This document shows, in pieces, positions 17,522 to 25,431 of a DNA stretch of 34,667 bases. A program made the translations under genes and the position numbers. This stretch comes from Chromatiales bacterium (GTDB taxonomy: Bacteria; Pseudomonadota; Gammaproteobacteria; SZUA-152): contig JALSGT010000002.1 of assembly GCA_026982555.1 (NCBI GenBank), forward strand, positions 1 to 34,667, given 5' to 3'. The notes under the pieces were generated by a model. It saw only the letters and a list, made by a program, of their open reading frames with translations, searched no databases and was not told the origin of the DNA. Every line of letters starts with the position of its first letter. Position 1 is the first letter of the stretch.

Positions 17522-18298
17522 ATGCCTAATGTGACCACTGCCACCATCTACGAGCACCCGCTCAATGAGCGCCTGCGCTTTTTCCTGCGCCTGGAATTCC
17601 TGTTCCGTCTCGCTCGTCACAATCTGCGTGGCGATGCGGTATGGGATAGCCACAACAGTCTCACTGCGCTGCTGGAAATCCTGAGTATCGTCAGTCGCGT
17701 TGACATGAAAACCGAGGTCATCAAAGAGCTGGATCGTATCAATAGCACCCTCACTGCTCTCACACAAACCCCTGGTGTCAATACTGATACCCTCGACCAA
17801 TTGCTCACTACTCTGGGCGGTTTCAAAACACAATTGCACAGCATGGATGGCCAACTGGCGCAGGAACTGCGCGAGAATGAACTGTTCAAACTGGTGATTC
17901 AGCGTAGTGGTATTCCCGGCGGCCTGTGTGATTTTGACCTGCCACCTTACCGTCATTGGTTAAAACAACCGGCTGACGTGCGTATCGAAAAATTACGTTA
18001 CTGGCTGGGCACACTGGATACCCTGCGCCTGTCGGTGGAACTGATGTTAAAACTGATCCGTGAAAGCGCTGACACCGTACCGCAAGTCGCCACGGGTGGA
18101 AACTACCAGCAAAACCTGAACACCGACACGCCTTACCAACTGATTCGCGTCTGGTTACCCGCCAACTCGCCATACTTTGTGGAAATCAGCGCCGGCAAAC
18201 ACCGTTTCACGGCACGTTTTTTAAATGCCAGCGACACCATACGCCCGGCCCAGACCGACGTTGACGTGGAATTCCACATCAGCTGCTGTGCATTATAA
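17522..18298 (+). CDS. zapD: Cell division protein ZapD (FtsZ-associated)
   Basis: A 258-residue cytosolic protein of the ZapD (DUF1342) family, which cross-links FtsZ filaments in the Z-ring. Recognisable blocks are YEHPLNERLRFFLRLE near the N-terminus, ALLEILSIVSRVDMKTEVIKELDR, NELFKLVIQRSGIPGGLCDFDLPPYRHWL in the middle, and a C-terminal beta-rich part with TPYQLIRVWL and EISAGKHRFTARFL. Length is normal (about 247-260). It is placed between coaE and yacG as in E. coli and relatives; the 57-base gap from coaE and 24 bases to yacG suggest one transcript. Confidence 0.95.
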   Translation: MPNVTTATIYEHPLNERLRFFLRLEFLFRLARHNLRGDAVWDSHNSLTALLEILSIVSRVDMKTEVIKELDRINSTLTALTQTPGVNTDTLDQLLTTLGGFKTQLHSMDGQLAQELRENELFKLVIQRSGIPGGLCDFDLPPYRHWLKQPADVRIEKLRYWLGTLDTLRLSVELMLKLIRESADTVPQVATGGNYQQNLNTDTPYQLIRVWLPANSPYFVEISAGKHRFTARFLNASDTIRPAQTDVDVEFHISCCAL

Positions 18299-18322
18299 AA
18301 ATACGCGCAACACTTTCTTAAT

Positions 18323-18535
18323 ATGAGCAAGAACATGAAATCAAAAACGGTAAAATGCCCCACCTGTAAAAAGCCCGTCGAATGGACGCCGGAAAACCTC
18401 CATCGCCCTTTTTGTAACGAACGCTGCAAGCTGATTGACCTGGGTGCCTGGGCCGATGAAAGTCACCGCATTCCCGGTGCTCCGACACCGGATTTCATCG
18501 AACATACCCCGCAACAAAACGATGAATTACACTAA
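18323..18535 (+). CDS. yacG: DNA gyrase inhibitor YacG (zinc-finger protein)
   Basis: A 70-residue zinc protein. The four ligands are Cys12, Cys15, Cys31 and Cys35 in CPTC and [17 protein letters not shown], the signature of YacG. In E. coli YacG binds GyrB and inhibits gyrase. The acidic, disordered-looking tail is also typical. Two starts are possible (ATG 18323 or 18335). It is the last gene of the pilB-pilC-pilD-coaE-zapD-yacG run and converges on murJ, 42 bases apart; no obvious terminator lies between them. Confidence 0.93.
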   Translation: MSKNMKSKTVKCPTCKKPVEWTPENLHRPFCNERCKLIDLGAWADESHRIPGAPTPDFIEHTPQQNDELH

Positions 18536-18577
18536 ACGTTTCACAATGCCCGGATCGCTGGTTGATCTATCGAATCG

Positions 18578-20146
18578 CTAAAGGGGGTTAGCTCGCCCCA
18601 TCAGCTCCCGTATTTTTATTCCCATCACCCACAAGGCACCAAAATAAACTCCCCCTCCAACAGCAATCCATAACACCAACCCACCGACCCGCTGCCACAA
18701 ATGCCATTGCAGCCAGCCCGACAAATCCCCTGCCCCCCAAACCAGCACAGCAGCCATCAACAAACTGGCTATCAGTACACGCACAGCCAGCAGCCCCCAG
18801 CCTGGTAACACTTGCAATACACCTTCTTTCCGCAAACCGCGAAACAACAAACCCGCATTGATGAACGCTGAACAGGCAGTGGCCAGCGCAAGACCACTGT
18901 GCGGACCTTCAATATCAAACATCACCATGGGCACGACAAAAACAATATTGAGCCCCATATTGATCACCATGGCGATGATGCCAATACGCACCGGGGTCTT
19001 GATATTTTGCCGGGCATAATAGCCAGGAGCGAGCACTTTTACGCCAATAAACCCCAACAAACCCAGAGAGTAAGCCATGAGACTGAGACGCGCCATGTCC
19101 ACATCCTGAATATCGAAAGCGCCGTAGTAAAACAGCGTAGTGAGTATGGGGCCGGACAATACAAACAGGCCCACCGTCGCAGGTGCGCCAATCACCAGCA
19201 CCCAGCGCAGCGCCCAGTCGAGGGTACGGGAAAAGGCCGCCGGATCAGATTCCGCATGTTTTTGCGACAGGCTGGGCAAAATCACCGTGGCCAGCGCGAT
19301 GCCAAACACACCCAGTGGAAATTCCACCAGCCGGTCAGAGTAATACAGCCACGACACACTGCCCGCCACCAGAAACGAGGCAATAATCGTATCAAACAAC
19401 AGATTGATCTGCGCCACAGAAGAACCAAAAATCGCAGGCAACATGAGCTTACCAATGCGTCGTACACCTTCGTCACGCACTCCCCATTTGGGCCACATCA
19501 ACAAGCCAAGGCGCTTCAAAAAAGGTAGCTGAAACAGCAGTTGCACAATACCGGCAATGAACACCCCCCAGGCCAATGCCACCACCGGTTTTTCAAAATG
19601 AGGGGCAGCCCAGATGACAACGCCAATAAGCACCACATTAAGAAACACTGGCGTAAATGCCGGTACTGCAAACCGGCCAAAGGCATTAAGAATACTGCCT
19701 GCCAACGCTACCATCGAAATGAACAACAGATAAGGAAAAGTGATACGCAGCATTTCTGCAGTGAGGTCAAAACGCGCCGGCTCATCAATGAAGCCGGGGG
19801 CAAACAACATCACTAATGCCGGAGAGGCCACCGCCGCCAATACCGTCAGCACGAATAAAATACCACCCAGCGTTCCGGCGACATTTTGTACCAGATTGCG
19901 CACCTCAGCCTCACTGCGCTGCGTTTTGTATTCTGTGAGCACCGGTACAAAAGCCTGGGCGAAAGCGCCTTCGGCGAACAAACGACGCAGAAAATTGGGG
20001 ATTTTGAAAGCGACAAAAAAAGCATCCGTGGCACCACCCGCACCGAGAAACTGGGCAAACACCACGTCGCGCACCAAACCCAGCACCCGCGACAAGGTGG
20101 TCATGGCGCTGACGATTCCAGTGGACTTCAGCAGGCGGCGGCTCAT
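18578..20146 (-). CDS. murJ: Lipid II flippase MurJ
   Basis: A 522-residue inner-membrane protein with about 14 hydrophobic segments, a MOP-superfamily flippase that moves lipid II to the periplasmic face for peptidoglycan synthesis. The N-terminus KSTGIVSAMTTLSRVLGLVRDVVFAQFLGAG and the following FFVAFKIPNFLRRLFAEGAFAQAFVPV block are diagnostic, and include the conserved arginines needed in the cavity. LVEFPLGVFGIALATVILP is another family block. The gene lies between rpsT and ribF in many gammaproteobacteria; here rpsT is divergent upstream as expected but ribF is displaced by the pilB-yacG block. The Shine-Dalgarno is weak. Confidence 0.96.
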   Translation of the reverse strand: MSRRLLKSTGIVSAMTTLSRVLGLVRDVVFAQFLGAGGATDAFFVAFKIPNFLRRLFAEGAFAQAFVPVLTEYKTQRSEAEVRNLVQNVAGTLGGILFVLTVLAAVASPALVMLFAPGFIDEPARFDLTAEMLRITFPYLLFISMVALAGSILNAFGRFAVPAFTPVFLNVVLIGVVIWAAPHFEKPVVALAWGVFIAGIVQLLFQLPFLKRLGLLMWPKWGVRDEGVRRIGKLMLPAIFGSSVAQINLLFDTIIASFLVAGSVSWLYYSDRLVEFPLGVFGIALATVILPSLSQKHAESDPAAFSRTLDWALRWVLVIGAPATVGLFVLSGPILTTLFYYGAFDIQDVDMARLSLMAYSLGLLGFIGVKVLAPGYYARQNIKTPVRIGIIAMVINMGLNIVFVVPMVMFDIEGPHSGLALATACSAFINAGLLFRGLRKEGVLQVLPGWGLLAVRVLIASLLMAAVLVWGAGDLSGWLQWHLWQRVGGLVLWIAVGGGVYFGALWVMGIKIRELMGRANPL

Positions 20147-20434
20147 GGGGCTGACGTCATCAAGAGTGTTGTTTTTGTTGGCTTTTATAATAGAATGTGA
20201 GTTAGGTGCTAAATCATTTCGTTAGCATTTTTTACTAAAAACACCGTCATTTCGGCATGCCTCCAGCCAGCATTCAGGCGTTTAAACCTCCGGACAAGAC
20301 CGCATAATACATCAGAAGGCCGCGTGATAGTGGCACTGATAAATGACGTGTTACAAATGCCATCCTACTTTGTCCTGCGGCTTTCTTCAGCCTGGAATGC
20401 GTCATTATTTGCTGGTTCGGTCGTTACAAATTAG

Positions 20435-20463
20435 TTGACAAATGACACATAAAACCGCATATT
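20435..20463 (+). promoter_or_regulatory. Sigma-70 promoter for rpsT
   Basis: A consensus -35 TTGACA (20435-20440) is followed after 17 bases by CATATT (20458-20463), a four-of-six match to the -10 box. Transcription would begin near 20470, giving a leader of roughly 75-80 bases before the UUG start of rpsT. The position excludes the longer ATG-started frame at 20442 as the real S20 start. Confidence 0.6.
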
Positions 20464-20546
20464 GTGCGCCCTCTCTGGTGTTGGCTTTACGCCCGCTGCC
20501 GGGACACGAATTAACCACCCGAACAACGAACAAATGGAGTAAGACT

Positions 20547-20807
20547 TTGGCCAATTCAGCACAAGCCAGAAAACGCGCCCGCCAGGCGGAAAAGAGTCGT
20601 CAGCTTAATGCCGGCCAGCGCGCCGCCTTTCGCACCGCCGTAAAAAAAGTGGTTTATGCCATTGATGCTGGTGAAAAAGACAAGGCTGAAACCCTGTACA
20701 AAGATGCCGTGCCGGTTATTGACCGTGCTACAGGCAAGGGTCTCATCAGTGCCAACAAGGGCGCCCGCCACAAGAGTCGTTTGAATACCCGCATTCGCGC
20801 GCTGTAA
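20547..20807 (+). CDS. rpsT: 30S ribosomal protein S20, UUG start
   Basis: An 86-residue, Lys/Arg-rich protein matching S20: ANSAQARKRARQAEKSRQLN at the N-terminus, then RTAVKKVVYAIDAGEKDKAE and NKGARHKSRLN at the end. S20 binds the 5' domain of 16S rRNA. The conserved N-terminus (Ala-Asn-Ser) places the start at TTG 20547, preceded by GGAGTAAG as ribosome-binding site. E. coli rpsT also uses UUG, where it takes part in autogenous control. The longer frame from ATG 20442 would add 35 residues not found in S20 and overlaps the promoter. A strong terminator follows. Confidence 0.95.
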   Translation: MANSAQARKRARQAEKSRQLNAGQRAAFRTAVKKVVYAIDAGEKDKAETLYKDAVPVIDRATGKGLISANKGARHKSRLNTRIRAL

Positions 20808-20820
20808 GCACGTTTGTAAA

Positions 20821-20859
20821 ATACAAAAAAGCCGACCTTTCTGGTCGGCTTTTTTGTAT
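20821..20859 (+). terminator. Rho-independent terminator of rpsT
   Basis: A perfect 17-bp inverted repeat (20821-20837 with 20843-20859, 5-base loop TTTCT). The GC core GCCGACC/GGTCGGC is followed by a run of six T on the plus strand. The A-run on the other side also makes it able to work on the minus strand. It lies 14 bases after the rpsT stop. Confidence 0.92.
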
Positions 20860-20982
20860 CTGTGATAAAGCGTCCGGAATGCGCCAAAAACCATGGAGCC
20901 CGTCAAGCCAAGCCCGACCTGGGAAGAGGATAAAGCTGGGATATTACCGATTTTTTATTTTGTTCAATACAGAATAAAACGG

Positions 20983-21011
20983 TAGGGTGGAACAAGCGCA
21001 GCGGTTCCACC
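20983..21011. repeat. REP-like palindromic element, copy 1
   Basis: An extragenic palindrome with arms GGTGGAAC (20986-20993) and GTTCCACC (21004-21011) around a short centre. It is repeated in inverted orientation at 21289-21317, with 26 of 29 positions matching when the two are compared as reverse complements, and a half-copy lies near 22740. This looks like a dispersed REP-type element. Confidence 0.7.
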
Positions 21012-21174
21012 AATAGGCGATAAGGAACAAAAATAGCCTCTGCGCCCATACCACTGACAAAAAAAATCAACGACCTGACCGCCTGAAACAGAAAAAAGCC
21101 CTCATGCAATAACGACCCAAGGTGGATGTCGATAACTGATCGAACCTTGAGCCTAAAATCCGTCGTTGAATAGC

Positions 21175-21352
21175 CTGTAGAGTGCGTTGAATTTTGTGGC
21201 TGGCAAGGCGCAACAAAGAGTAATAACCCGCTATTGCGACGACGCGCAACGCGGCCAGATTCAGGTTGAATATGTCTCTCTCCCGTTTGGTGGAACCGCT
21301 ATACTTGTTCCACCCTAGCCTGCTTAGCCTGGGCCGGACATTATTCAACCTC
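21175..21352. repeat. Composite repeat-like block between rpsT and proB
   Basis: The 500-base spacer 20860-21364 holds no credible gene. Its right half has a structured segment: a GC-rich stretch with GCTGGCAAGGCGCAAC near 21200, a GCGCAACGCGGCCAG near 21245, and an exact 10-bp inverted repeat AGGTTGAATA/TATTCAACCT (21263-21272 and 21342-21351) flanking the second REP-like copy. A minus-strand frame across it (21067-21354) encodes a sequence with no domain and is judged a by-product of the repeat. Confidence 0.45.
21289..21317. repeat. REP-like palindromic element, copy 2 (inverted)
   Basis: Arms GGTGGAAC (21289-21296) and GTTCCACC (21307-21314). It is the reverse complement of copy 1 apart from a three-base change at the centre. 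The two copies face each other across about 280 bases and could pair in RNA or single-stranded DNA. Confidence 0.7.
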
Positions 21353-21364
21353 ATACAATCCCCA

Positions 21365-22483
21365 TCAACACAAAACCAGATTGTCCCGGTGAATCAGTTC
21401 CGGCTCGTCCACATACCCCAGCACCATTTCCATTTTACCGGTCGGCAATCCTTTGATTTTTTGCGCCTCGATGGCACTGTAATTCACCAGGCCTCGTGCC
21501 ACTTCCGCCCCCTTTTGATCCACACAGGCAACCACTTCACCGCGCTTAAAATTACCACTGACAGCTATCACACCCACCGGTAACAAGCTGCGGCCAGACT
21601 CTCGCAGCACGCACACCGCACCGCCATCCAACACCAGCTTACCGCGCAATTGCAAATGACCCGCCAGCCACTGCTTGCGGGCAGCCAGTGGTTCCTGTTT
21701 TGTCGATAACAGCGTGCCAACCGTTTTGCCCGCCAGCACGAAAGCCAACACATCTGTTTCGTGGCCATGAGCAATCACCGTCGCTGCACCGGAACGTGCA
21801 GCCAGCCGGGCAGCACGCAACTTGGTCAACATGCCGCCACGACCCAATGCACCAGCCTCCCCCACCAGCGCCTCCAGCGATATGTCATTAGCACTGGCAG
21901 TGTCAATCAGTTTGGCATCAGCATGGGTGCGCGGGTCTTTGTCGAACAACCCCGCCTGATCAGTAAGAATAATCAGGCAGTCCGCTTCCAATAAATTGGC
22001 CACCAGCGCAGCCAGGGTATCGTTGTCACCAAAACGGATTTCATCGGTAACCACAGTGTCATTTTCATTGACCACTGGCACCACGCCGAGCCTCAGTAAC
22101 GCACGCAACGTGCTGCGGGCATTGAGATAGCGTTGACGATCAGAAAGGTCTTCATGAGTGAGCAGTACTTGGGCGGTATGGATACCATGCTGCTGAAAGC
22201 AGGATTCGTAGGCCTGTACCAAACCCATTTGCCCCACAGCAGCAGCAGCCTGTTGCTCGAATAGCGCGTGCGGGCGCTGAGCCCAGCCGAGACGCATCAT
22301 ACCTTCGGCCACCGCACCACTGGACACCAGCACCACGTCGATACCCTTTGCACGCAGCCCGGCCATTTGTGCCGCCCAATTGGCAATAGCATCACGGTCC
22401 AGCCCTTGACCATTGGCGGTTAACAAGGCGCTGCCGATTTTAACCACGCAACGGCGGGTATTTTTAAGTTCTGTACGTTGCAT
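21365..22483 (-). CDS. proB: Glutamate 5-kinase
   Basis: A 372-residue cytosolic kinase, the first and feedback-regulated step of proline synthesis (glutamate to glutamyl-5-phosphate). The amino-acid kinase domain shows [66 protein letters not shown] and [20 protein letters not shown], all family blocks. A C-terminal PUA domain follows ([26 protein letters not shown]). Length matches the E. coli enzyme (367). The usual upstream neighbours rplU-rpmA-obgE are absent; gspK lies upstream instead, in the same direction after 314 bases. No strong Shine-Dalgarno precedes the ATG. Confidence 0.97.
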   Translation of the reverse strand: MQRTELKNTRRCVVKIGSALLTANGQGLDRDAIANWAAQMAGLRAKGIDVVLVSSGAVAEGMMRLGWAQRPHALFEQQAAAAVGQMGLVQAYESCFQQHGIHTAQVLLTHEDLSDRQRYLNARSTLRALLRLGVVPVVNENDTVVTDEIRFGDNDTLAALVANLLEADCLIILTDQAGLFDKDPRTHADAKLIDTASANDISLEALVGEAGALGRGGMLTKLRAARLAARSGAATVIAHGHETDVLAFVLAGKTVGTLLSTKQEPLAARKQWLAGHLQLRGKLVLDGGAVCVLRESGRSLLPVGVIAVSGNFKRGEVVACVDQKGAEVARGLVNYSAIEAQKIKGLPTGKMEMVLGYVDEPELIHRDNLVLC

Positions 22484-22797
22484 TTTTTATAGGGTGTACT
22501 CTATGGGGTGCGGCCGTCAGGCTAAGCGAGTTTGTTAATTATTTAAATAAAAATTTTCATTAATCCGTCGTTTGAGAGTGATAACAATCATTCGAGTGAC
22601 GTGGGTTTATTTTTCTTTGTTTCTAATCACTGTTTTTGACGATTCAGAAAATAAAATTTCTGCATGAACCCGCCTGTATTCCCCCGATCATTGGGGAAGA
22701 TGTTCCTGACGTGCATTATTTTAACCTGTACCAAGTTTTTAAGCGCAGCGGTTCCCACCAGATTGTTCACAAAACGATTTAGCTCTTAATTCACAGT
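22484..22797. other. Intergenic region between gspK and proB with a REP half-copy
   Basis: No gene is seen. It includes an AT-rich stretch (22536-22560), a small hairpin TTCCCC/GGGGAA (22679-22698), and AAGCGCAGCGGTTCCCACC (22741-22759), which matches one half of the REP-like elements at 20983 and 21289 with one inserted C. The proB promoter should lie here. Confidence 0.5.
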
Positions 22798-23790
22798 CTA
22801 ATACGAGCCAATACCTCGGTTCATCACTTTAATGATATTCTCCTTTCTTTCCAACAGGCTGTACATGCGCAGCGTGGTGCGGCCAATAACCGCTTCGCTG
22901 CTCACCAGAAAATACTCACTGCTGACACTGACCCGTTTTTTATCCAGGGTAATATCATAATCATCTTTTAATTTTTTCACGAACTCGTCCACTGTTTCAA
23001 AAGCCGTGTTCATACGCATCGCCGCCAACTCGGTGGCAATACGCGGGGTGATGTCTTCATGCAGACTCAGCAATACCATCTCCGGTGCCGTATTCACATT
23101 GATCGCCGTGCTGACGGGCAAGGCCGTCACTAACGGTAACAAGGCAGACACGTCACGCAGTGAAAACCCGGCCACAGCTGCCAGCTCGCTGGAACTGGCC
23201 ATCGGGCGATTGGCCGTCCGGTACGGGATATCCAACCCCAGATACAGTAAATCTTCAGCGCCATCGGCCAACGCATTGAGATTGGCGTCAATCCAGTCGG
23301 CGACCCGGTTAGCCATAAAAGGTGAAAGTTGCACTTTTTCTTCCGCGAAACTGACCTGTGCAAGCAACGACTGCAATATCTTGATTTGTGCCTGGTCCGG
23401 TTTGCCATTATTGGCTGTATTATCCTCACCACCGCCGGCATTGCTCGCAATCAGGTTATTGAGATTGAACCGACCTTGCAGGTCTTCAACACTGCCAGTG
23501 ATAACACCGCCTTCAATGGGAATGGGTGGCAGCTTCATCGCCCAGTCTTCAGTCAATGTATCAATTTGCGTTTTTTGCTTGTCTTCTTTTAGTATCTGGG
23601 TGACCCAGGATTCCGCAGCAAGCGCATACATATAGGCCTGATCCGCCTCCAGCATATTACCGGTACGACGAATATCCAACTGTTGACGCGAGGCCATGGC
23701 TACGGCAACCACGGTAACTAACGCGGCAACCAATAGCGCTGTAATCAGGGCCACGCCCTGTTGTTTGTATTTAGGATTCACAAGTGTCAT
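22798..23790 (-). CDS. gspK: Type II secretion minor pseudopilin GspK
   Basis: A 330-residue protein, the large minor pseudopilin that caps the type II secretion pseudopilus. The leader ends KQQG^VALITALLVAALVTVVAVAMASRQQLDIRRT; the non-glutamate at +5 and the QQ.DIRRT pattern are characteristic of GspK. Further family signs are ADQAYMYALAAESWV, GRFNLNNL, and INVNTAPEMVLLSL near the C-terminal third. The start is ATG 23790, which overlaps the gspJ stop by one base (TGATG); the preceding in-frame TTG is less likely. It is the last gene of the gspG-H-I-J-K series. Confidence 0.95.
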   Translation of the reverse strand: MTLVNPKYKQQGVALITALLVAALVTVVAVAMASRQQLDIRRTGNMLEADQAYMYALAAESWVTQILKEDKQKTQIDTLTEDWAMKLPPIPIEGGVITGSVEDLQGRFNLNNLIASNAGGGEDNTANNGKPDQAQIKILQSLLAQVSFAEEKVQLSPFMANRVADWIDANLNALADGAEDLLYLGLDIPYRTANRPMASSSELAAVAGFSLRDVSALLPLVTALPVSTAINVNTAPEMVLLSLHEDITPRIATELAAMRMNTAFETVDEFVKKLKDDYDITLDKKRVSVSSEYFLVSSEAVIGRTTLRMYSLLERKENIIKVMNRGIGSY

Positions 23791-24404
23791 CAACCGGGCA
23801 CCCGGAACAGCCGGGTAATACGGCCTTCGGCTTTGGTTTCCAGTGTCACTTCTACCGCACGGGGTGGTGTCGTGCTGGCTACTCCACCCAACTGACTGCT
23901 GGGCCAGGAATTCTGCCAGGCATTTTTGTCGTTGAGGAAACGTAATTCCAGCTTATCAACACCTTCCAGCAACACACTTTCCAGTGGTTCACTGTCCTGC
24001 GCACGGTCCAGCACATTCCAGTAAACACGCAGCAAATTTCCGTCACGCAGCCCGTAGGCCACCCGTTGTAAATTGCTGCGCGCCCGCCCTGCCGGATTAC
24101 GCCAGCCGGTACGTGTCAGCTCCAGTTGATAACGCCCGGTCTCCACCCCCAGCATGGCGGGCCGGACTTCGGCATATTCGTTACGAATCGGACGATCAAT
24201 CGCTTGTTCAATATCGCGACCTAACCATAAAAAGGCCATCTGTAGCTGACTAAGGCGCTCGGCATGCTCTGTCGTCACCTGCCGGGCGGTCATGACACTG
24301 TTAAGACCGCTATAAGCCATTGCTGCCAGCAACGCAAAAATACCCAGCGCCACCAATAATTCCAACAGGGTAAAACCCGCTTGTTTTTTGCCCGTCATGA
24401 TCAC
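23790..24404 (-). CDS. gspJ: Type II secretion minor pseudopilin GspJ
   Basis: A 204-residue pseudopilin. The leader ends KKQAG^FTLLELLVALGIFALLAAMAYSGLNSV, with Glu at +5. The GLNSV.. and FLWLGRDIEQAIDRPIRNEY blocks are typical of GspJ, and VLLEGVDKLELRFL lies in the C-terminal domain. GspJ, GspI and GspK form the trimer at the pseudopilus tip. Two starts are possible, GTG 24404 (GTGA overlap with the gspI stop, with AGG upstream) or ATG 24398; the former is listed. It has the same tight coupling with its neighbours as the rest of the operon. Confidence 0.94.
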   Translation of the reverse strand: MIMTGKKQAGFTLLELLVALGIFALLAAMAYSGLNSVMTARQVTTEHAERLSQLQMAFLWLGRDIEQAIDRPIRNEYAEVRPAMLGVETGRYQLELTRTGWRNPAGRARSNLQRVAYGLRDGNLLRVYWNVLDRAQDSEPLESVLLEGVDKLELRFLNDKNAWQNSWPSSQLGGVASTTPPRAVEVTLETKAEGRITRLFRVPG

Positions 24405-24859
24405 GACTGACCTATAAACCCGGTCAGCGTCACCAGGGGGGATTCATCATTTTCATCCGCGCGCACACGCACATCCACACGGCGAATTTTCTGATTCGGT
24501 GTTTTGCTCACTTTCACTGACCAGAACCATTCATGACGCGCCATCAATGTGCTGCCTTTGGTGGTGCTGGTAGACGGCCATTTTTTAGTGGCGTGCAACT
24601 CGGTCATTTTATTCATCGCCACCCAATGGGCATAGGTGCGTTGTTGCAGACTGGAAGCCGTGCCCGCACTATTGGAAACGGCGCTGGCAGCAGCGGCCAG
24701 AGAAAAAGCGATAACGGCCAATGCAACAATTACTTCCAGAAGAGTGAAACCCTGGCAGCGGGTGATTCTTGAAAAACCCTGATGGCCCGATCCACCCTCA
24801 TTCCGGCACGGACCGGCACGCAGTAATGACGGGGCTGAAAAAACCTTAATCGTTTTCAT
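24401..24859 (-). CDS. gspI: Type II secretion minor pseudopilin GspI, long leader
   Basis: A 152-residue pseudopilin recognised by CQG^FTLLEVIVALAVIAFSLAAAASAVSNSA, WVAMNKMTELHA and the C-terminal RRVDVRVRADENDESPLVTLTGFI. The start at 24859 is the only ATG in frame, overlapping the end of gspH by 14 bases. This gives a leader of 37 residues before the cleavage glycine, much longer than the usual 5-15. The DNA of leader residues 11-21 contains two direct CCGGCACG copies inside TCATT/AATGA ends and may be an inserted repeat. Function within the tip complex with GspJ and GspK is expected to be normal because the mature part is intact. Confidence 0.92.
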   Translation of the reverse strand: MKTIKVFSAPSLLRAGPCRNEGGSGHQGFSRITRCQGFTLLEVIVALAVIAFSLAAAASAVSNSAGTASSLQQRTYAHWVAMNKMTELHATKKWPSTSTTKGSTLMARHEWFWSVKVSKTPNQKIRRVDVRVRADENDESPLVTLTGFIGQS

Positions 24860-25382
24860 CTTCGTCTGCCCGAGTCAGAATCAATTTGCCATTAATCAGG
24901 CCTTGCAGTGAATATTCCTCACCTTCATCTGTTTTCAACGTCATCGCAAAAGGGGTCAGCTCACCACTGGAAAAAATAAAGATACGCGGCAGGTTTTCTT
25001 TGTCTTCAAAGCTGGTTTCGACGCCCTCCAGCAGCAATTCAAGCTCAACAGCCTCGGGCAGTGGCCGTTCACGCAACATGTTGTCCTCTTCCACTGGCAG
25101 CCAGTCTTCTTTACCCAGCTCTAAAAACCGGTAACGATCATGGTCAAATTCCAGTGCCAGTTCACGCCCCTGCAATACGGCCTCTTCGCCGGCCAGCTGA
25201 ATCAGGCCATGCAGGCGTTCTGCCTCATCCTGTACGATACGACTGGCATTTTGGCCAATAGAAAGACTGGCAAAACTGATAATGATGCCGATGATCACAA
25301 TCACCGCCAGCAGCTCAAGCAAGGTAAAACCGGCGTGTGCTTTTCCACCGGGGTGTTTTGACAGTATTGGAGATAAAGTCAT
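24846..25382 (-). CDS. gspH: Type II secretion minor pseudopilin GspH
   Basis: A pseudopilin of about 178 residues from ATG 25382, chosen because GTGAGG lies at good distance upstream; the frame could start at 25418 with 12 more residues. The leader ends KAHAG^FTLLELLAVIVIIGIIISFASLSIG, with Glu at +5. The ERLHGLIQLAGEEAVLQGRELALEF pattern is typical of GspH. The C-terminal tail is very acidic. GspH links the GspIJK tip to the GspG shaft. It sits between gspG and gspI in the standard order. Confidence 0.94.
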   Translation of the reverse strand: MTLSPILSKHPGGKAHAGFTLLELLAVIVIIGIIISFASLSIGQNASRIVQDEAERLHGLIQLAGEEAVLQGRELALEFDHDRYRFLELGKEDWLPVEEDNMLRERPLPEAVELELLLEGVETSFEDKENLPRIFIFSSGELTPFAMTLKTDEGEEYSLQGLINGKLILTRADEDEND

Positions 25383-25431
25383 AAATTGCCTCACCCGGGC
25401 TCCTGGCGACGAGGACAATGGTCAGGCAGCG

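Noticed and set aside
20442-20546. N-terminal extension of rpsT from ATG 20442
   Set aside because: It overlaps the TTGACA/CATATT promoter and adds residues absent from S20; the UUG start with GGAG is preferred.
21067-21354. A 95-residue minus-strand frame between rpsT and proB
   Set aside because: It spans repeat-like DNA and a palindrome, has no domain and no good ribosome-binding site; treated as a repeat by-product.
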